Source: Pedinophyceae sp. YPF-701
Lineage: Eukaryota > Chlorophyta > Pedinophyceae
DNA length: 64,000 nucleotides
Direction: 5' to 3'
NCBI GenBank assembly: GCA_916048055.1
Contig: CAJZHL010000012.1
Span: 496,001-560,000 of the forward strand
The notes beneath the pieces are model-generated. The model saw nothing but the letters and a program-made list of their open reading frames with translations. It did not search any database and had not been told where the DNA came from. Shown piece after piece: positions 1 to 11,285 of the stretch. Within the stretch, counting starts at the first letter, position 1; each line of letters starts with the position of its first letter. A program made the translations under genes and the position numbers.

Positions 1-222
1 TCCCCCTCAAGTCGTTTTATCGAGCCATTCTCCGAGCCTAGGACTCTGCACCCCGCACCTCCCTTGCATCTAGCGCTCACGAGGGATCTCAATCGCCGAG
101 GCGGCTCCCTGGCAGCGTACCGGTCGGCGGAACCGTCCCGCAGCTCCCCGGCGGGCCGCTGAGCGCAGCCACGCCTCGCAGCGTGCACGCGGGCGACGCC
201 CGGCGCGCTCGTGGACAGCAGG
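1..222. promoter_or_regulatory. POLE3-like upstream region
   Basis: The 222 bases before the first start codon hold its leader and probably part of its promoter. No TATA box was seen. The end of a gene truncated by the window edge is not evident. Confidence 0.4.
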
Positions 223-1080
223 ATGGCGGACCTGAGCCTCCCCGCATCCAACATCAAGCGCATTGTCACGAACAAGCTGACAGAGCTGCAGGGCGCCGAC
301 GGGAAGAAGATCCAGGTGCTCCGCGCGCTTTCTCCGCTGCACCTCTGTTTCCGCATGCGGCGCTTTTCCCTGCAGATCGAACCCCGTCCTGGCGCGGACG
401 GATGCGGTACAGCCTCGAACATGCACGACGCGCCGCCGGAGCGGCCGGCCAACGCCGGCAACGGCCGCGGCGCGCAGGCTTGCCCACTCCGCCGAGCCTC
501 TACGCACCGCAGGTGTCCAAGGATGCGCTGCTCGCGCTCGGCGAGGCCGCGAAGGTCTTCATCCACTACGTCTGCGCGGACGGCTGGGACAAGTGCAAGG
601 ACAAGAAGAAGCAGACCCTGACTCCGGACGAAATCTTCCGCGCCCTGGAAGACACGGGACTCTCTGCCTACGTCAGCAAGGCAAGCCAACAGCCCCCCCC
701 CCTCGGCCGCCTTGACACCAGCACGTCCACGCGCGCGGCGCGTTGCGGGCTCGTCCGGTGCCTGCCCCACTGCCATGTTGCACCGCCTTGCGACGGAGGG
801 TAAGAGGTGCGCGGGCGCGTGGTGGGGGGCTGCGGTGCAGGCGGACCTCGAGCAGGCGCTGGCGGCGTTCAAGGCGCAGAGCGGCAAGAAGGGCCGCGGC
901 GCAGGTGAGCGCCCCGGGGCCGCGGCGGCGTTGTGTCGTCACGCTGTTGGCGTCCATGTTTGATGGGTCGGGCTGCCGCGTGCGGGCCGCCGCTGATGTC
1001 GCGCCGCCCCGTGCTGCCTCGGCGCAGGGAAGAAGAGGGCCCGGGAGGAGGACGACGACGACGCGGGCGACGATGAGTGA
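223..1080 (+). CDS. POLE3: DNA polymerase epsilon subunit 3-like histone-fold protein
   Basis: Small histone-fold protein of the POLE3/Dpb4 (NF-YB-like) family. Family knowledge: it pairs with a second histone-fold subunit to bind DNA in the Pol epsilon holoenzyme or in chromatin remodellers. Four exons join in phase: 223-315, 513-671, 841-904 and 1028-1080, giving 122 residues. The start reads MADLSLPASNIKRIVTNKL, the family's conserved alpha-1 entry. Exon 2 carries the central helix (SKDALLALGEAAKVFIHYV) and the KKQTLTPDEIFRALED segment that matches loop 2/alpha 3. The tail is basic and then acidic (KKRAREEDDDDAGDDE), as in POLE3. It is slightly shorter than human POLE3 (147 residues). A CHRAC- or NF-Y-type role for the same fold cannot be excluded. 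Family call is firm; the complex is inferred. Confidence 0.88.
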
Positions 1081-1548
1081 TCGCTTTCGGGTCTTGTGAA
1101 GTCCCGCACCTGCGTGTCCCTGTGCCGGTGCCACGTGGGCCTCATGCACGCGCTGAAGCTCGGAGGGCGGCGGAGGCAGTGCGGAGGCTGAGGAGTCCCG
1201 GTTGCGCCGGAGACGGTGCGCATGTGCCGAGGGACGGGCACCGGGCGTGGTGCGACGCGGCAGCGTATGTCTGGATGGGCGTCTTGGTGGGCTGTCGGGG
1301 TTCGGTGGGCCTGGACGTGTGCGCGGCCTGATCGCACGGATGCGCGGCTTGCGTGGCGGTGGGACCTCGCGAGTCGGACCGGCCCCTGCGACTGTCGGCG
1401 TGTCATACTCGATCGCCACGGGGGTGCGACGCGACGGCTCGCTGCGGCGCTCTATCGGGCGCGCGCTCCGCGCGTTGCATGCATCTTGCGCCGTTCTGTC
1501 GCTCCCTGAGCAGCCTTCAATCCCGCCGTTCACTGCGAGGACGAAATC
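1081..1548. other. Intergenic spacer, no gene seen
   Basis: The 468 bases between the POLE3-like stop and the AKR2 start hold the 3' end of one gene and the promoter/5' leader of the next. Open frames here have no recognisable domain and no convincing splice context. No tRNA or TATA box was seen. Confidence 0.6.
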
Positions 1549-3460
1549 ATGGCCGGCCAGCCCCCAGGCTTCCCCGACCTGTCGGCTCTGCAGGAGGCCC
1601 TCAATGTGAGTTCGCCGCCGTTCGCTTTCGCAAACACGATTTCCACCGCGCCCCCGCGCCGTCGCGCCCCGCCCCCGGGCGCACGCGGAGCCCACGAGTG
1701 GGCCAAGCGCCCGGAAGGCGCAGCTGCGGCGTCAGCCCGCTCCGGGCGCCCGGCGCACACGGCCCCTCCCGGCTGCCCGCGCCGTCGAGGAGCACACACA
1801 CTGCCTCGCCCATTCCCCCGCGCCGCAGGATCCCGCGATGAAGGCCATGGCTGAGCAGGTTGCCCAGGACCCCGCGTTCCGCAAGATCACGGAGCAACTG
1901 CAGGGCGTTCTCGGCGGTGGAATGGGCGAGGTGAGCGAAGCGCCCACGCCAGCGACCTGCCGTGCCCTGGCAGCCCCTGGCATCCCTCTTCCACTTGGCA
2001 CCTCTGCACCTGCGCGCGCCTCGCGAGGGGGCCGCCGGGATAGGCCGGGGCCGTTCCCGCATCCATCACGCGTGGATACGCTGCCTGGCCGCACCGGCTG
2101 CCTCTCTAGAGCTCGCCAGACGCCGTGTAGTCGGATGAGAGCCTGGTCTCTTCGATTTCCGTGCGCGTCCAATGCCGGCCCCCAGCTGCCCCGTTTCGTG
2201 GCGGCGCCTGCGGCGCGGCACACCTCCTGTGCGCCCCGACCCCCCTGTCCGGTCGCAACGTCGCGGCCGCGCCGCACGCGCCGGCCCGGGGTCACTTCAG
2301 CCACTCGCACCCTCCTCCACCCACGCGCCCGCAATCCGTTTCCCGCGCAACACTCCCGTTTCCCGCCTCCCTCTTCCTCGCAGGGCGGACCTAGCCCCGA
2401 CGCCGCCCCGAAGGGCATGCCGGGTGCGCCCTCGACCCCCCTTCATCTCACGCACGCGTGCCCCACCCGCCCGCCGACCCTCCCTCGCGCCAGCCCGCCC
2501 GCCCACGCCTCCCCCCCCCCTCTCCGCGCCCGCAGACCCGGCCATGATGGCCCAGATGATGCAGGGCGGCGAGGGCGCCGAGTCCTACGCCAAGGTGATG
2601 GAGGGTCTGTTCCAGAACGAGCAGTTCATGCAGATGGCGCAGACGATCGGCCAGCAGCTGATGCAGGACCCCACGACGAAGCAGATGATGGAGATGATGC
2701 AGAACGAGAACGTGCGCAAGGAGTGGGAGGAGAAGATGAAGACCCTGCAGGAGGACCCGGAGGTGGGCGACGTGCTCAAGGAGATCGAGTCCGGCGGCCC
2801 GCAGGCCATGATGAAGTACTGGAACGACCCGGACGTGCTCGCGAAGCTCGGGAAGGCGTTTGGGGACCAGTTCAACATGGAGGGCGCGGCCGCGGGCGAG
2901 GGCGAGGACGCCGGGGAGGAGGAGGGGTCCCCGCTGCACGCGGCCGCGAGCGACGGCGACGCGGAGGCGCTGGAGAAGCTGCTGAAGGAGAAGGACGTGG
3001 ACGTGAACAAGCGGGACGAGGAGGGGCGGACGGCGCTGCACTTTGCGTGCGGCTACGGCGAGAAGGTGCGGTGCTGGCGCGATGCGCGCGCGCGTGCGGG
3101 CCGTGCTGCGCGGGTGCTGCGCGAGGAGCGCGGTGCGCGCGGTTCGCGAGAACGGTGCGTGGAGGCGGGGGGGGGGGGGTGGAGTTGTGCTTGACGGTGG
3201 TGCGCGCGGTGCGTGGTGCGTTTGTGCAGAAGTGCGCGGAGCTGCTCCTGGAGGCCGGGGCGGACGTGGAGTGCCAGGACGACAACAAGAACACCCCGCT
3301 CCACTACGCGGCGGGCTACGACCAGAAGGAGCTGGTGGAGCTGCTGCTGAGCAAGAACGCGAGCACATCCGCGAAGAACGACGACAAGAAGACGCCCATG
3401 GACGTCGCGGAGATCAACGAGCGGGCGGAGATCGTCGCGCTGCTCAAGGGCGCCAAGTGA
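1549..3460 (+). CDS. AKR2: Ankyrin repeat protein AKR2 (plastid outer-envelope targeting factor)
   Basis: Cytosolic chaperone/receptor that, in plants, binds nascent chloroplast outer-envelope proteins and delivers them to the plastid (family knowledge). Five exons join in phase: 1549-1605, 1829-1930, 2384-2423, 2536-3065 and 3230-3460, for 319 residues. The order is a short N-terminus, two methionine-rich STI1/Hop-like helical segments (one around DPAMKAMAEQVAQDPAF, one around DPAMMAQMMQ and TIGQQLMQDPTTKQMMEMM), an acidic linker, then ankyrin repeats starting at SPLHAAASDGDAEALEKLL. The repeats carry the consensus pieces GRTALHFACGYG and NTPLHYAAGYDQKELVELLL. Length and order match plant AKR2A/B. 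Intron 4 contains a 13-G run (3167-3179). The start is the ATG that opens the phase-consistent exon chain. Confidence 0.93.
3167..3179 (+). repeat. Poly-G run in AKR2 intron 4
   Basis: Thirteen consecutive G lie about 100 bases downstream of the intron 4 donor (donor at 3066). Such runs are prone to length error and can form G-quadruplex-type structures. They do not affect the reading frame here because they are intronic. Confidence 0.85.
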
Positions 3461-3775
3461 GGGGTGTCCGCGCAGGAAGGGGGGGAGTCCCCTGGTTGGC
3501 CTGCGGGGGCGCGCGCGCGGGGAGGGAGGCGCGCGCGTGGACGGCGCGAGGTGGCGCGGGCGTAGGAGCCTGCTCGCTGTGAGGCGTGCGGGGGCGCGCT
3601 GCGTTCGAGTCGCAGATGTTGCACCACAGAAGGGATAAGAAGATACACACGCTGTCGTGAACAAAATATTCAGCAGCGGGATGCCTGAAAATGCCGCCTG
3701 ACTCAGGAAACATTTTGCCGCGACAGTTGCTGAGCTAGGGTCTCGGTCCCCTTCGGAGGCCTCGACTGCACAGCA
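3461..3775. other. Intergenic spacer between AKR2 and tRNA-Arg
   Basis: It holds the AKR2 3' end and the 5' flank of the tRNA gene. A T-arm-like hairpin at about 3600-3616 has no matching acceptor stem and is not called. No protein gene was seen. Confidence 0.6.
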
Positions 3776-3850
3776 GGGGGTATGGCCTAGCCTGGATAAG
3801 GCGTGCGACTTCTAATCGCACGATCGTGGGTTCAAATCCCACTGCCCTCG
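3776..3850 (+). tRNA. tRNA-Arg (anticodon TCT)
   Basis: A full cloverleaf can be drawn by eye. The acceptor stem GGGGGTA pairs with TGCCCTC (two G-U pairs) with discriminator G at 3850. The D stem is GCCT/AGGC, the anticodon stem TGCGA/TCGCA with loop CTTCTAA, and the T arm GTGGG-TTCAAAT-CCCAC. The loop places TCT at positions 34-36, reading AGA arginine codons. Internal Pol III A-box-like (TGGCCTAGCCTGG) and B-box (GGTTCAAATCC) sequences are present, and a TTTT tract follows. There is no intron. It lies between AKR2 and the convergent TFIP11-like gene. Confidence 0.95.
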
Positions 3851-3855
3851 CGCGA

Positions 3856-3859
3856 TTTT
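3856..3859 (+). terminator. Pol III terminator of tRNA-Arg
   Basis: A TTTT tract begins six bases after the discriminator base. This is the usual Pol III stop signal, in otherwise GC-rich sequence. Confidence 0.75.
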
Positions 3860-3937
3860 GCAGCGCCAGCGCCTCACCGCCCGCCCGCCGTCCACCGAGC
3901 GCGTGCGACGTCACACGCGGCACCGCCCATCCACTGG

Positions 3938-6900
3938 TCACGCCTTGCCCCGTTTCGCCCGCGCCTCGTGCTCCCGCAGCAGCTCGCTCAGCGACACGGC
4001 CTGCCACGACCCGCGCACGTGCGCCCGCACCACCTGCGCGATGCTGTCGAGCACCACGCTGACCCTCCCAAACGCCCACACTTGCAAACCTCCCTCCGTC
4101 CGCCCCTGCCGCGGCAAAAACTCCACCCCGTGCTCCTCCGCGAACGTCTCCACCAGCTCCCGCAGCGACAGCTTCGCCGCGTCCACCTCCGCCGCCGGCG
4201 CCGCCCGCCGCGGCGCCTGAGGCTGCGCCGGCGGCGGCGGGGGCGCGGGCGCGGGCCGGGCGGCGCGCCGCCGGGGTCCCCGGTGGCGTGCGCGCGGTTC
4301 ATCGCGTCCAGCGCGGCCGCGAAGTGCCGTCGGACGCCCTCCTGATGCAGCAGGCGCTCCGGCAACAGGCTTTGCCACCCGTTGATCCACTGAGTCACTT
4401 CGCCGAAGTTTGGCGACGCGCGGAGCCAGTGGTCGAGGACCTGGTGCCACTTCGGGAACAGCTCGGCCTCGAGCAGCTGCGCGAGCGCCGCGGGCGCGAC
4501 GTGCGGCTCCCAGGCGAGCACCCACGTGAGCGGCGCCGTGTCCTGCGCTGCGGGGTTGACATGCAGGGCGCGGAGGGCCTCCGCGAGCTTCGGGAGCACC
4601 GAGCGCTGCATGAGCGAGCCCCAGCCGCGCTCCCCGAACGGCGCGCGCCACGGCGCGAGCACCGCGAGCGCGGAGCCGTCGGACGGATGCCACTCGGCAA
4701 GCACGGTGGAAAACTTGTGCCGAATGCCTGGGTAGAACTCCTCCATGTCTGACCCGAGGTGCGGGAGCCAGGGGTGCACCCAGGCGTGCAGGGGCACCGG
4801 GTCGCCGCGCGGATCCCACGCCTCGAGCTCTCGACGGAGCCTCGGGCGGATGAGAGCGTCAATGACGTGGCGGGTGCCCGACGGCGGCATGACGCCCTGC
4901 CACGCCTCCAGGAGCTGCACAGCGGTGCGGGACGGGGTCCGGTGAGCGAGTCCCGGGCCGCGCGGCAGCCGAGCCGACATGTGTGGGCAGGAGATGCGAA
5001 TCGAAGACTGCGGAGCCCACGCTGAGACAACCGTCCGCGGTGGGCGCGAGCGTCGTACCTGGAGCGCGGGCTCCGGGTCCTTGGGGCTCCACAACGTCGT
5101 GAACGCGTGACGCACGTGCGGGAGCACCGCTTCCGCCAGCAACGCCGCCCACGGGTCCCTCACTCCCCCCCCCCGCGTCAGCGGCCCCGCCTCCCCGCTC
5201 CCCGGGTCCACGATCGCCCGCCACCGCCGCCACACCTCCACGCCGCGCCGCGGATCGCTCAGCGGCGCCCACCCGCTCATCAGCGCCCGCAGGTGCGGCC
5301 GCGCCCTCCCCGCTGCCGCGCGCCCCATCCCGTACGTCGCGTACTCCGCAGGGAAGCCCCGCAGCATGCGCTCGTACGCGTCCGCGAGCGCATCGAGCGC
5401 GCGGACGGCCGCCCCCGACGCGTCGCCGCCGTCCGCCCCCGCCGCGGACACTGCGGTCCTCGCCAGCGCCTTCGCGACAGACTCGACGGCCCTGCACTGG
5501 CCCGCCAGCGCCCGGTGCGCGTCCGCCGACTCCTCGGCGTCCTGCAGCTCGCCGCGCAGCCGGTCCTTCTCGCGGCCGAGGACCAGCGCCGTGTCCTTCG
5601 CGCGCCGCAGCTGCCCCGAAAACTTCGACAGGTCGGCTTCCGCTAGGTCGACCAAGAGGCGCAGGTTGTGCCGCACCTCCGGCAGGAAGCCCCGCGGCGC
5701 CGCGGGCGTGTCCTGCGGGGGCGCGGGGGACGGCGCGTCACGGGGCCGCGGTGGCGAGGGACGGGTGCGCGCCCAACGCGGACTGCACACGCGGCGCAGC
5801 GTGGCCGTGCAGTGTCAGCGCCGCTCCCTGAACGCCTTGAGCGCAAGCATCGAGCAGAAGAAAGGAAGAGGGGCAGCAGAAAGTAACAGCGCGCGTGGGG
5901 TCGAAGAGAGAAAGAAAGACAGGTGGAGTGTGTGTGTTGTCCACGTACCAGGTCGTCTGCGTCCTTCGAAAGGCCCTCGAGGTTCTTGAGCACCTTCGGC
6001 CCCTGCGGCCCGCGCATGTCGATCACCGTCACCGCCTCCCCGACGCCCCCCCCCGCGTCCGCGCCCTCCTCCGCCGCCTGCAGCACCTCCGCCGCCGTGC
6101 GAAACACCTTCTTCGGGCCCTTCTCCCGCTTCGCCTTCCGCCACGACTGCCCCCGCGGCGCCTCCGCCTTCGCCGCCGCGCCGCCGCCGCCCGCCGCCGC
6201 CCCGCCTTCACTCCCCCCCCCCGCGTCAGACTCACTCTTCGCCTTGTTCAACTGCCCAGCCTCCTGGAAGTCGTTATACCCCATCCCCATGCCCTTCGGG
6301 CGCATCTTCACCTGGATCGCCGACGCTATCCCCTGCTTCGCGCGCCCCAGGCCCTGACCCGGTTTGTACCCCATCTTCGCCAGTAGCTTCGCCCCGATGC
6401 CTTTGGTGTGTTTCTCGAACTCCCCCACCCCCCTGAACTCCCCGTGGCCCCCGCGCGCCTCCGCCACGCGCCGCTCCGCCTCGCGCCGCTCCGCCTCCTC
6501 CGCCGCCGCCTGCCGGATGCGCCGGCCGAAGTCTGTTGGCAATACGGCCGGCTCGTCGTCATCGCGCGACGCCTCGGCGGCCTGCGCGGACAGCGGCGCG
6601 GACACCTCGGCCCCGCGTGGACCCGGCGGCTCGTCCTCGGGCTTCTGCGCGGAGCGGGGTGCACGGACGCGCGGTGAGTGACCACGGAAGCGCTGGGGCG
6701 CAGGCGCGCTAGTGTGCCGTTGGCGTGTGACGCACCTGGACGCCACCCTTCGTGAACCCGAGCCCCGCCATGCCCGAACCTAGCCCGCCGCGCTCGGGGG
6801 CCGCGGCCGGCGCGTCGTTCGCCGCCTCGGCGTCGCCTGCGAAGCACGACGTTGCGCGTCGCAGCGCGTGTTGTTTCGCAGCGGCACCGCGCGCGGGACG

Positions 6901-7535
6901 CACCGCGCCGTGGCGGTGCAGGGCGCTTGCAAAGTAGAAGAGGCACGGTCGTCGGCGAGGCGCCGCGGGTCTCGGGTTAGCATAGCCAGTCTCGTCACGC
7001 CGCCAGGTTGGATGCCTGGCGTCCGAGAGAAGATTAGCTGAGAAGGTGTTGGCTCGTCATCGACCCGGGGCGCGCAGCGGCGTGCGGCGGGGCGGCGCGG
7101 CGACACGCGCACCTCCCACGCGCCCAGCGCTCACGAACCCCACGGGAGCCTTGTAGTCCGTCCTGCCGCCCTCGCGCCGCTGTTTCTTCCGCCGGCCGAA
7201 GCCCCCGGCCTCGTCGGCCTCCTCCTCGCCGCTGGAGCCCCACACGCCGTACAGCTGCTCCTCCTTGGTCTGCAGAGGCGCGGCGTCGCGGTGGGGCTGA
7301 GCGGCGCGGTGCGCTGGGGATCGCGCGGCGCTGCCGGCGAAGGATCTTGTGGGAACTGAGTCAGAGGGTGGGCGTATTCGTGACGCGACGCGTGAGGTGG
7401 CCAGGGGGGTGTTTTGACTCCCACCTGCGCCCGGCGGGCCTTTTTCTTGGTGTAGAAGAACTCTCCATCGATCCACTGGCCCCCCTCGTAGTCGTTGTCC
7501 ATCCCGAACTTCTCATTACGCTGCTCCTCGTCCAT
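3938..7535 (-). CDS. TFIP11: TFIP11/STIP-like G-patch spliceosome disassembly factor
   Basis: Nuclear splicing factor of the TFIP11/STIP (yeast Ntr1-like) family. Family knowledge: with the helicase DHX15/Prp43 it disassembles post-catalytic spliceosomes. Exon 1 (7425-7535) starts MDEEQRNEKFGMDNDYEGG, the plant STIP N-terminus. Exon 2, from 7269 down, holds TKEEQLYGVW and YKAPVGFVSAG. The G-patch reads GIGAKLLAKMGYKPGQGLGR and is followed by RPKGMGMGYNDFQE. After an intron acceptor before DTPAAPRGFLPEVRHN comes the long GCFC-type helical region with HAWVHPWLPHL, then a C-terminal domain ending SELLREHEARAKRGKA. The conserved part reaches AAALDAMNRAHATGD in one frame. The C-terminal domain is in another frame, and I see no GT donor in the GC-rich linker at about 4200-4300. 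That points to a GC-AG intron or an indel. Some internal splice sites are unresolved. Confidence 0.9.
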
Positions 7536-8093
7536 CTCGAACGGAAACTGCGGCGTAATTCCCGTGCACGCGCCGGGCAACCTCGCGCGCCGCCCGGGAA
7601 GCACTGCGTGGGCGAGCGCAGCCGCGTGACGGCTCGCGATGCCGCGCGCCGTAGCCCCGCTAGCCTGGCAGATCAGTACGCAATCCGGCCTCCCTCCCCC
7701 GATGCCATCGTCGCCGAAACGTGCCACGAAATCGCGTCACGCGCGCGCGTTGCCTCTGGAAACCCACCACGGCCCTGCGCGTCGTACCCACGCCTCTCAA
7801 CGCAGACAGCGCATCAGAGTGGCCTCTCACTGTCACAGGCACGCGTCCGCGGCAGGCCAAGTCCACCCCCGCCGACTGGCCAGCACAGGATCCCCCCCCC
7901 CGGGCTTCAGTGTTGTACTCGCTCCCCACCTCCCCTGCTGGCCTACAAGGCGGCGTGCGGCGCCGGCAACGGCCACCCGGTCGACACACTGCTCTTGCGA
8001 GGCTTGCGGGATAGCAACTTCGTGCTGCGGGGCGACGTTCCGACCGCGGCGACCCTTTGTTGTTGGCAGTAACGACCCCAACCGCTCGGCACC
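7536..8093. promoter_or_regulatory. Divergent promoter region (TFIP11-like / plastid protein)
   Basis: The 558 bases separate the start codons of two genes pointing away from each other, so both promoters should lie here. No clear TATA box was seen. Open frames across it are low-complexity shadows. Confidence 0.5.
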
Positions 8094-9540
8094 ATGGCGG
8101 CGCACTGCGCGGCCTCCGCGGCCCCCGCCTCCCTCACCTCCGTCCACTCCCGGCGCGCCGGTCTCCGGGCGCACAGGCCCCAGCGGCACGCCCCGCTCAC
8201 CGCCCGAAGCTCCCCTCGCACCCGCGTCGTTGCGTACTCGCGCGGCGCGGCGGGCTCCGGCAGCGAGGGCGCCACGACGCAGCTCCAGGTACGCACCCAT
8301 GCGCCCCCAGCACCGCAAACCCGCCATCGAACCAACGCAGCGCCGCGGGCGCTCCAGCTCAGCATCGTCACCCTTGCGCGCCCCACGCCGCGCCCCGAGC
8401 GTCCCAGCGCGCCCGTGCCGCGCGCCGGCGCGCCAGAATGGTCCCGCGCATCCTTCTCGGCGCGCCAGCCCGCCCGGCGACCGCGCACGCGGCCCCGCCC
8501 GGCTCCTGCCCTGGGCCAATCCTCGCCGCCCGCCGGCGCTGCGCCGGCTCGCACGGGCGCGGCCCGCGGCGCCCGCTGCGCCCGACGCGTGCCCTGCGCG
8601 CAAATGCACGCCCCCGCGCGGGGGCCCGCCGCCGTTGCGCGCGAGACGCGCCGGGGCGGCCCAAGTGCCCTTCCTCCACTCGCCGCCAGTGCAGCTGGGC
8701 TCCGGCCGGCGCGCAGCGCTCCCTGCTCTGATGCGCCGCATCCGCGGTCACGGGCCTCCTCCGAGACTTGTTCTTTCGTTTGCGCCGCACACCCGGCCGC
8801 AAAAGCCTCTGTGCGGCCCGTAGTGGCCCGTGCTGCACCAGGCGGGAGGTGGCTTAGGCTGGCCCCCCGCAGCCGGCACAGACGCTTTCGCTGCGTGTGC
8901 GCCGCGCCGACGTGCGGAGATCGGTACATCATGCCGACATTCCGCCAACTCAGCCAGCGCGCCCGCGTGTGCCGCGCGTCACCGCAGGGGAAAGGAGGGG
9001 CACAGGACGTGAACGCCATGATCGAGGTGAGCCGCCGCCGCGCGCGATCGACCCCGCACCCTCCTCCTTATCTCAGCAGCCGTGGCAGCCGCGCCGCTCG
9101 CGCCCCGCGCGCCCCGCCACGCGCCGCTTCGCCCCCCCCCCTGCCCCTGCCCTATGCATCGCCAGCCGCGCCGCACGCCCCGCCCGACCGCCCTCCCCCG
9201 CGCCCCCCGCTCGCAGGAGGCCAGGAAGATCGCGCTGGCCGCCGGGCCGCAGGGGCTGTCGCAGGAGGAGGCCGCGGAGGTGTGGAGCAACGTCGAGGTG
9301 CTGTGCGACGAGAATGGGTGCCGCCCGATGTACCCCCCGGAGGACGCGGTCGCGGAGGTGCCCGTGATGCTCCGCTCCCTGCACGAGGACGACCTGGAGA
9401 CGGTGTGCGACGAGACGGGCTGCGCGCTGCGGCACATTGACGAGGTGGCTGACGTGATCAAGGAGCAGGGCGGCGGCGAGATCCCGACGGACATCGAGTC
9501 CCTGCTGAGCGACGCGATGGACAAGGCGTCCGGCCACTGA
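8094..9540 (+). CDS. Predicted plastid-targeted small acidic protein with paired CDExGC motifs
   Basis: I do not recognise the family. Exon 1 (8094-8288, 65 codons) is an alanine/arginine/serine-rich N-terminus typical of a plastid transit peptide (starts MAAHCAASAAPASLTSVHS). A short middle exon encodes DVNAMIE; its acceptor is either of two in-phase AGs near 8987-9008. Exon 3 (9217-9540) gives the mature domain. That domain is helical and acidic (EARKIALAAGPQGLSQEEAAEVW) and contains two similar segments, VEVLCDENGC and LETVCDETGC, about 45 residues apart, followed by HIDEVADVIKEQ. Paired C-x4-C motifs could be redox-active or metal-binding (inference). The EEAAEVWSNVEVL segment faintly recalls CP12, but the CP12 C-terminal signature is absent, so I do not assign it. 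Confidence 0.7.
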
Positions 9541-10251
9541 GGCGCGTCCGCGGCGCCCCCCGGGCGGTTTTGCGCTCCAGCGCCGCGCCCCGCGCGCGGC
9601 GCCGGGGACTCGCGAGGTGGCGGCAAGTTGCATCACAAATTACGAGTAGAGTTCCGCATCATTCCCAAACAGCTCCTTTTGCCCGTTCCGCGCGCGAGCA
9701 CCGGGTGACCGAGGATCGACCCTCCCCGGTGTCCCTCCCGCTGCGGCCGGCACAGTGGCGTCTGCTGCGATCGCCAGGTCGCTGTTGTATATTTTCCCGA
9801 GAGCCACTGAAGTGTCGGGCCGCTTTTCCCCCCTCCGATGTGATGTGTGCCCGCAAACGCACAGTCCAGGCCTCGGGCCTCTCTCACTCGTGTACGCGGC
9901 GTCGCGGCGGCCGGGGGGCCTCGGCGGCGGACGCCGGAGCGCACGGAGCGCCGTGCCACCGGCGGGACCGTAGCGCACGCCGGCGCGGCCTGAGTCAGCC
10001 CGGTGTCAGTCCGCAACATGTTGCCAGTCATACGCGGGGCACTCGCCGCGACAACGGCCGACGGAGCGGCGGGCGGCCAGCATGCCGTGTCGCATGCCTC
10101 TGCTTCGGCAAGCCGCGCTTCGATCGCAACGATCCGGTGTCATCGCGTTCCCACGACGGACCTTTGGTGGCGCGAGCGGTCGCTGCGAAAGCCTCGCGGG
10201 AGCAGAGGCAGGTGCCCCGCTTGATCGTCTGGACCAGGCGTTGGCAGTACG
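9541..10251. other. Intergenic spacer, no gene seen
   Basis: About 0.7 kb lies between two plus-strand plastid-protein genes. Frames on both strands lack recognisable domains. The region should contain the promoter of the downstream SOUL gene. Confidence 0.5.
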
Positions 10252-11285
10252 ATGGCGGCGGGAGGGATGATGATGCGCGCTGGCGGGCTGCGAGCGGGCG
10301 TGGAGCGGGGAGCACAGCAGCACCAGAGGAGAGGCAGGGCCCGCACGGCCACGGTCGTGCGCCGCGCGGGGCTCTTCGGCGGGATGTTTGGCGGCAAGAA
10401 AGACGAGGATAAGAAGGCCGCGCCCGCGAAGCCGCAGGTAGAGCCCCCACTGCTTGGTGGACGCGAGGGATGAATGGCAGCAATGCACCGCGAACATCCA
10501 ACGCTCGCGGCGATCGCCAGCTTCCTTCAGACCGATGCCTCCTCTCTGTTCGCGCAGCCACCACCGAGCCAGGAGGCCGGGGCGCCGACCCCGCGGTACG
10601 CAACAGTGGTGGAGACCCCGGACTACGAGCTGCGCCTCTACAAGCCGTTCTACGCGGTGCAAACGCCGTACAATGTACGCGACGAGGGCTTCGAGGCACT
10701 GAGCAGCTATCTGGGCGGCGAAAACGACAAGAACATGCGGCTGCCGGCCTCACAGCCGGTCTTCATGAACTATGTGCCTGGCGAGCCGAAAAGGATGTCC
10801 CTCATGATCCAGCTGCCCGACGACGGCGACTCCGACGTGCCCCCGAACCCCGCCAACGCAGACGCGACCATCGAGGTGCGTACCCCCACACCCCCCCCCC
10901 AAACACATTCCCCCCCGTGGCATGAGCGTCACGTCATCCCCGCCCGCCGCGTACACCCGGCGCCCCCTCCCGCGTCCGTAGGCGCCACCCGACGCCGCCA
11001 CGTGCCATCCCGCGACATCGCGTTTCGACGTGACACCCCCCCCGACGTGACTCCCCCCTCCCGCAGGTGCTGGCGGGGCAGACAGTGGCCGTGAAGAAGT
11101 CGTTCGGAAACCTGACGCCGGAGGCCGCGGACGCGATGCGCACGGCGCTGCTCGAGGAGCTCCGCCGGGACGGCATCCCGCCCGGGCCGGACGCGGAGTC
11201 CGGCAGCTTCGTCATCGCGCAGTACGGACCCCTGTTCTCGCTGCAGGCGCAGAAGCGCGAGGTGATGGTGAACGTCAAGGTCTGA
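10252..11285 (+). CDS. SOUL haem-binding family protein, probably plastid
   Basis: SOUL/HEBP-type protein. The family binds haem and other tetrapyrroles, and plant members occur in plastids and cytosol. Three exons join in phase (10252-10437, 10558-10875, 11067-11285) for about 240 residues. The exon 2 acceptor could also be 15 bases further on. Residues 1-60 are basic and alanine-rich (MAAGGMMMRAGGLRAGVERG), like a transit peptide. The SOUL core begins PRYATVVETPDYELRLYKPF and continues with EGFEALSSYLGGENDKN, ASQPVFMNYV and EPKRMSLMIQLP. It ends with the characteristic second half: ASP-free VAVKKSFGNLTPEAADAMRT, then SFVIAQYGPLFSLQAQKREV. Localisation is inferred from the N-terminus only. 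Intron 2 has a conspicuous C-run just after its donor. Confidence 0.88.

Noticed and set aside
3600-3616. T-arm-like hairpin CTGCG-TTCGAGT-CGCAG resembling part of a tRNA
   Set aside because: No complementary acceptor stem, D arm or anticodon arm at the right upstream spacing.
3735-4079. Minus-strand open frame containing the peptide VGFEPTIVRLEV
   Set aside because: It is the antisense translation of the tRNA-Arg gene; this peptide is a well-known artefact of tRNA loci.
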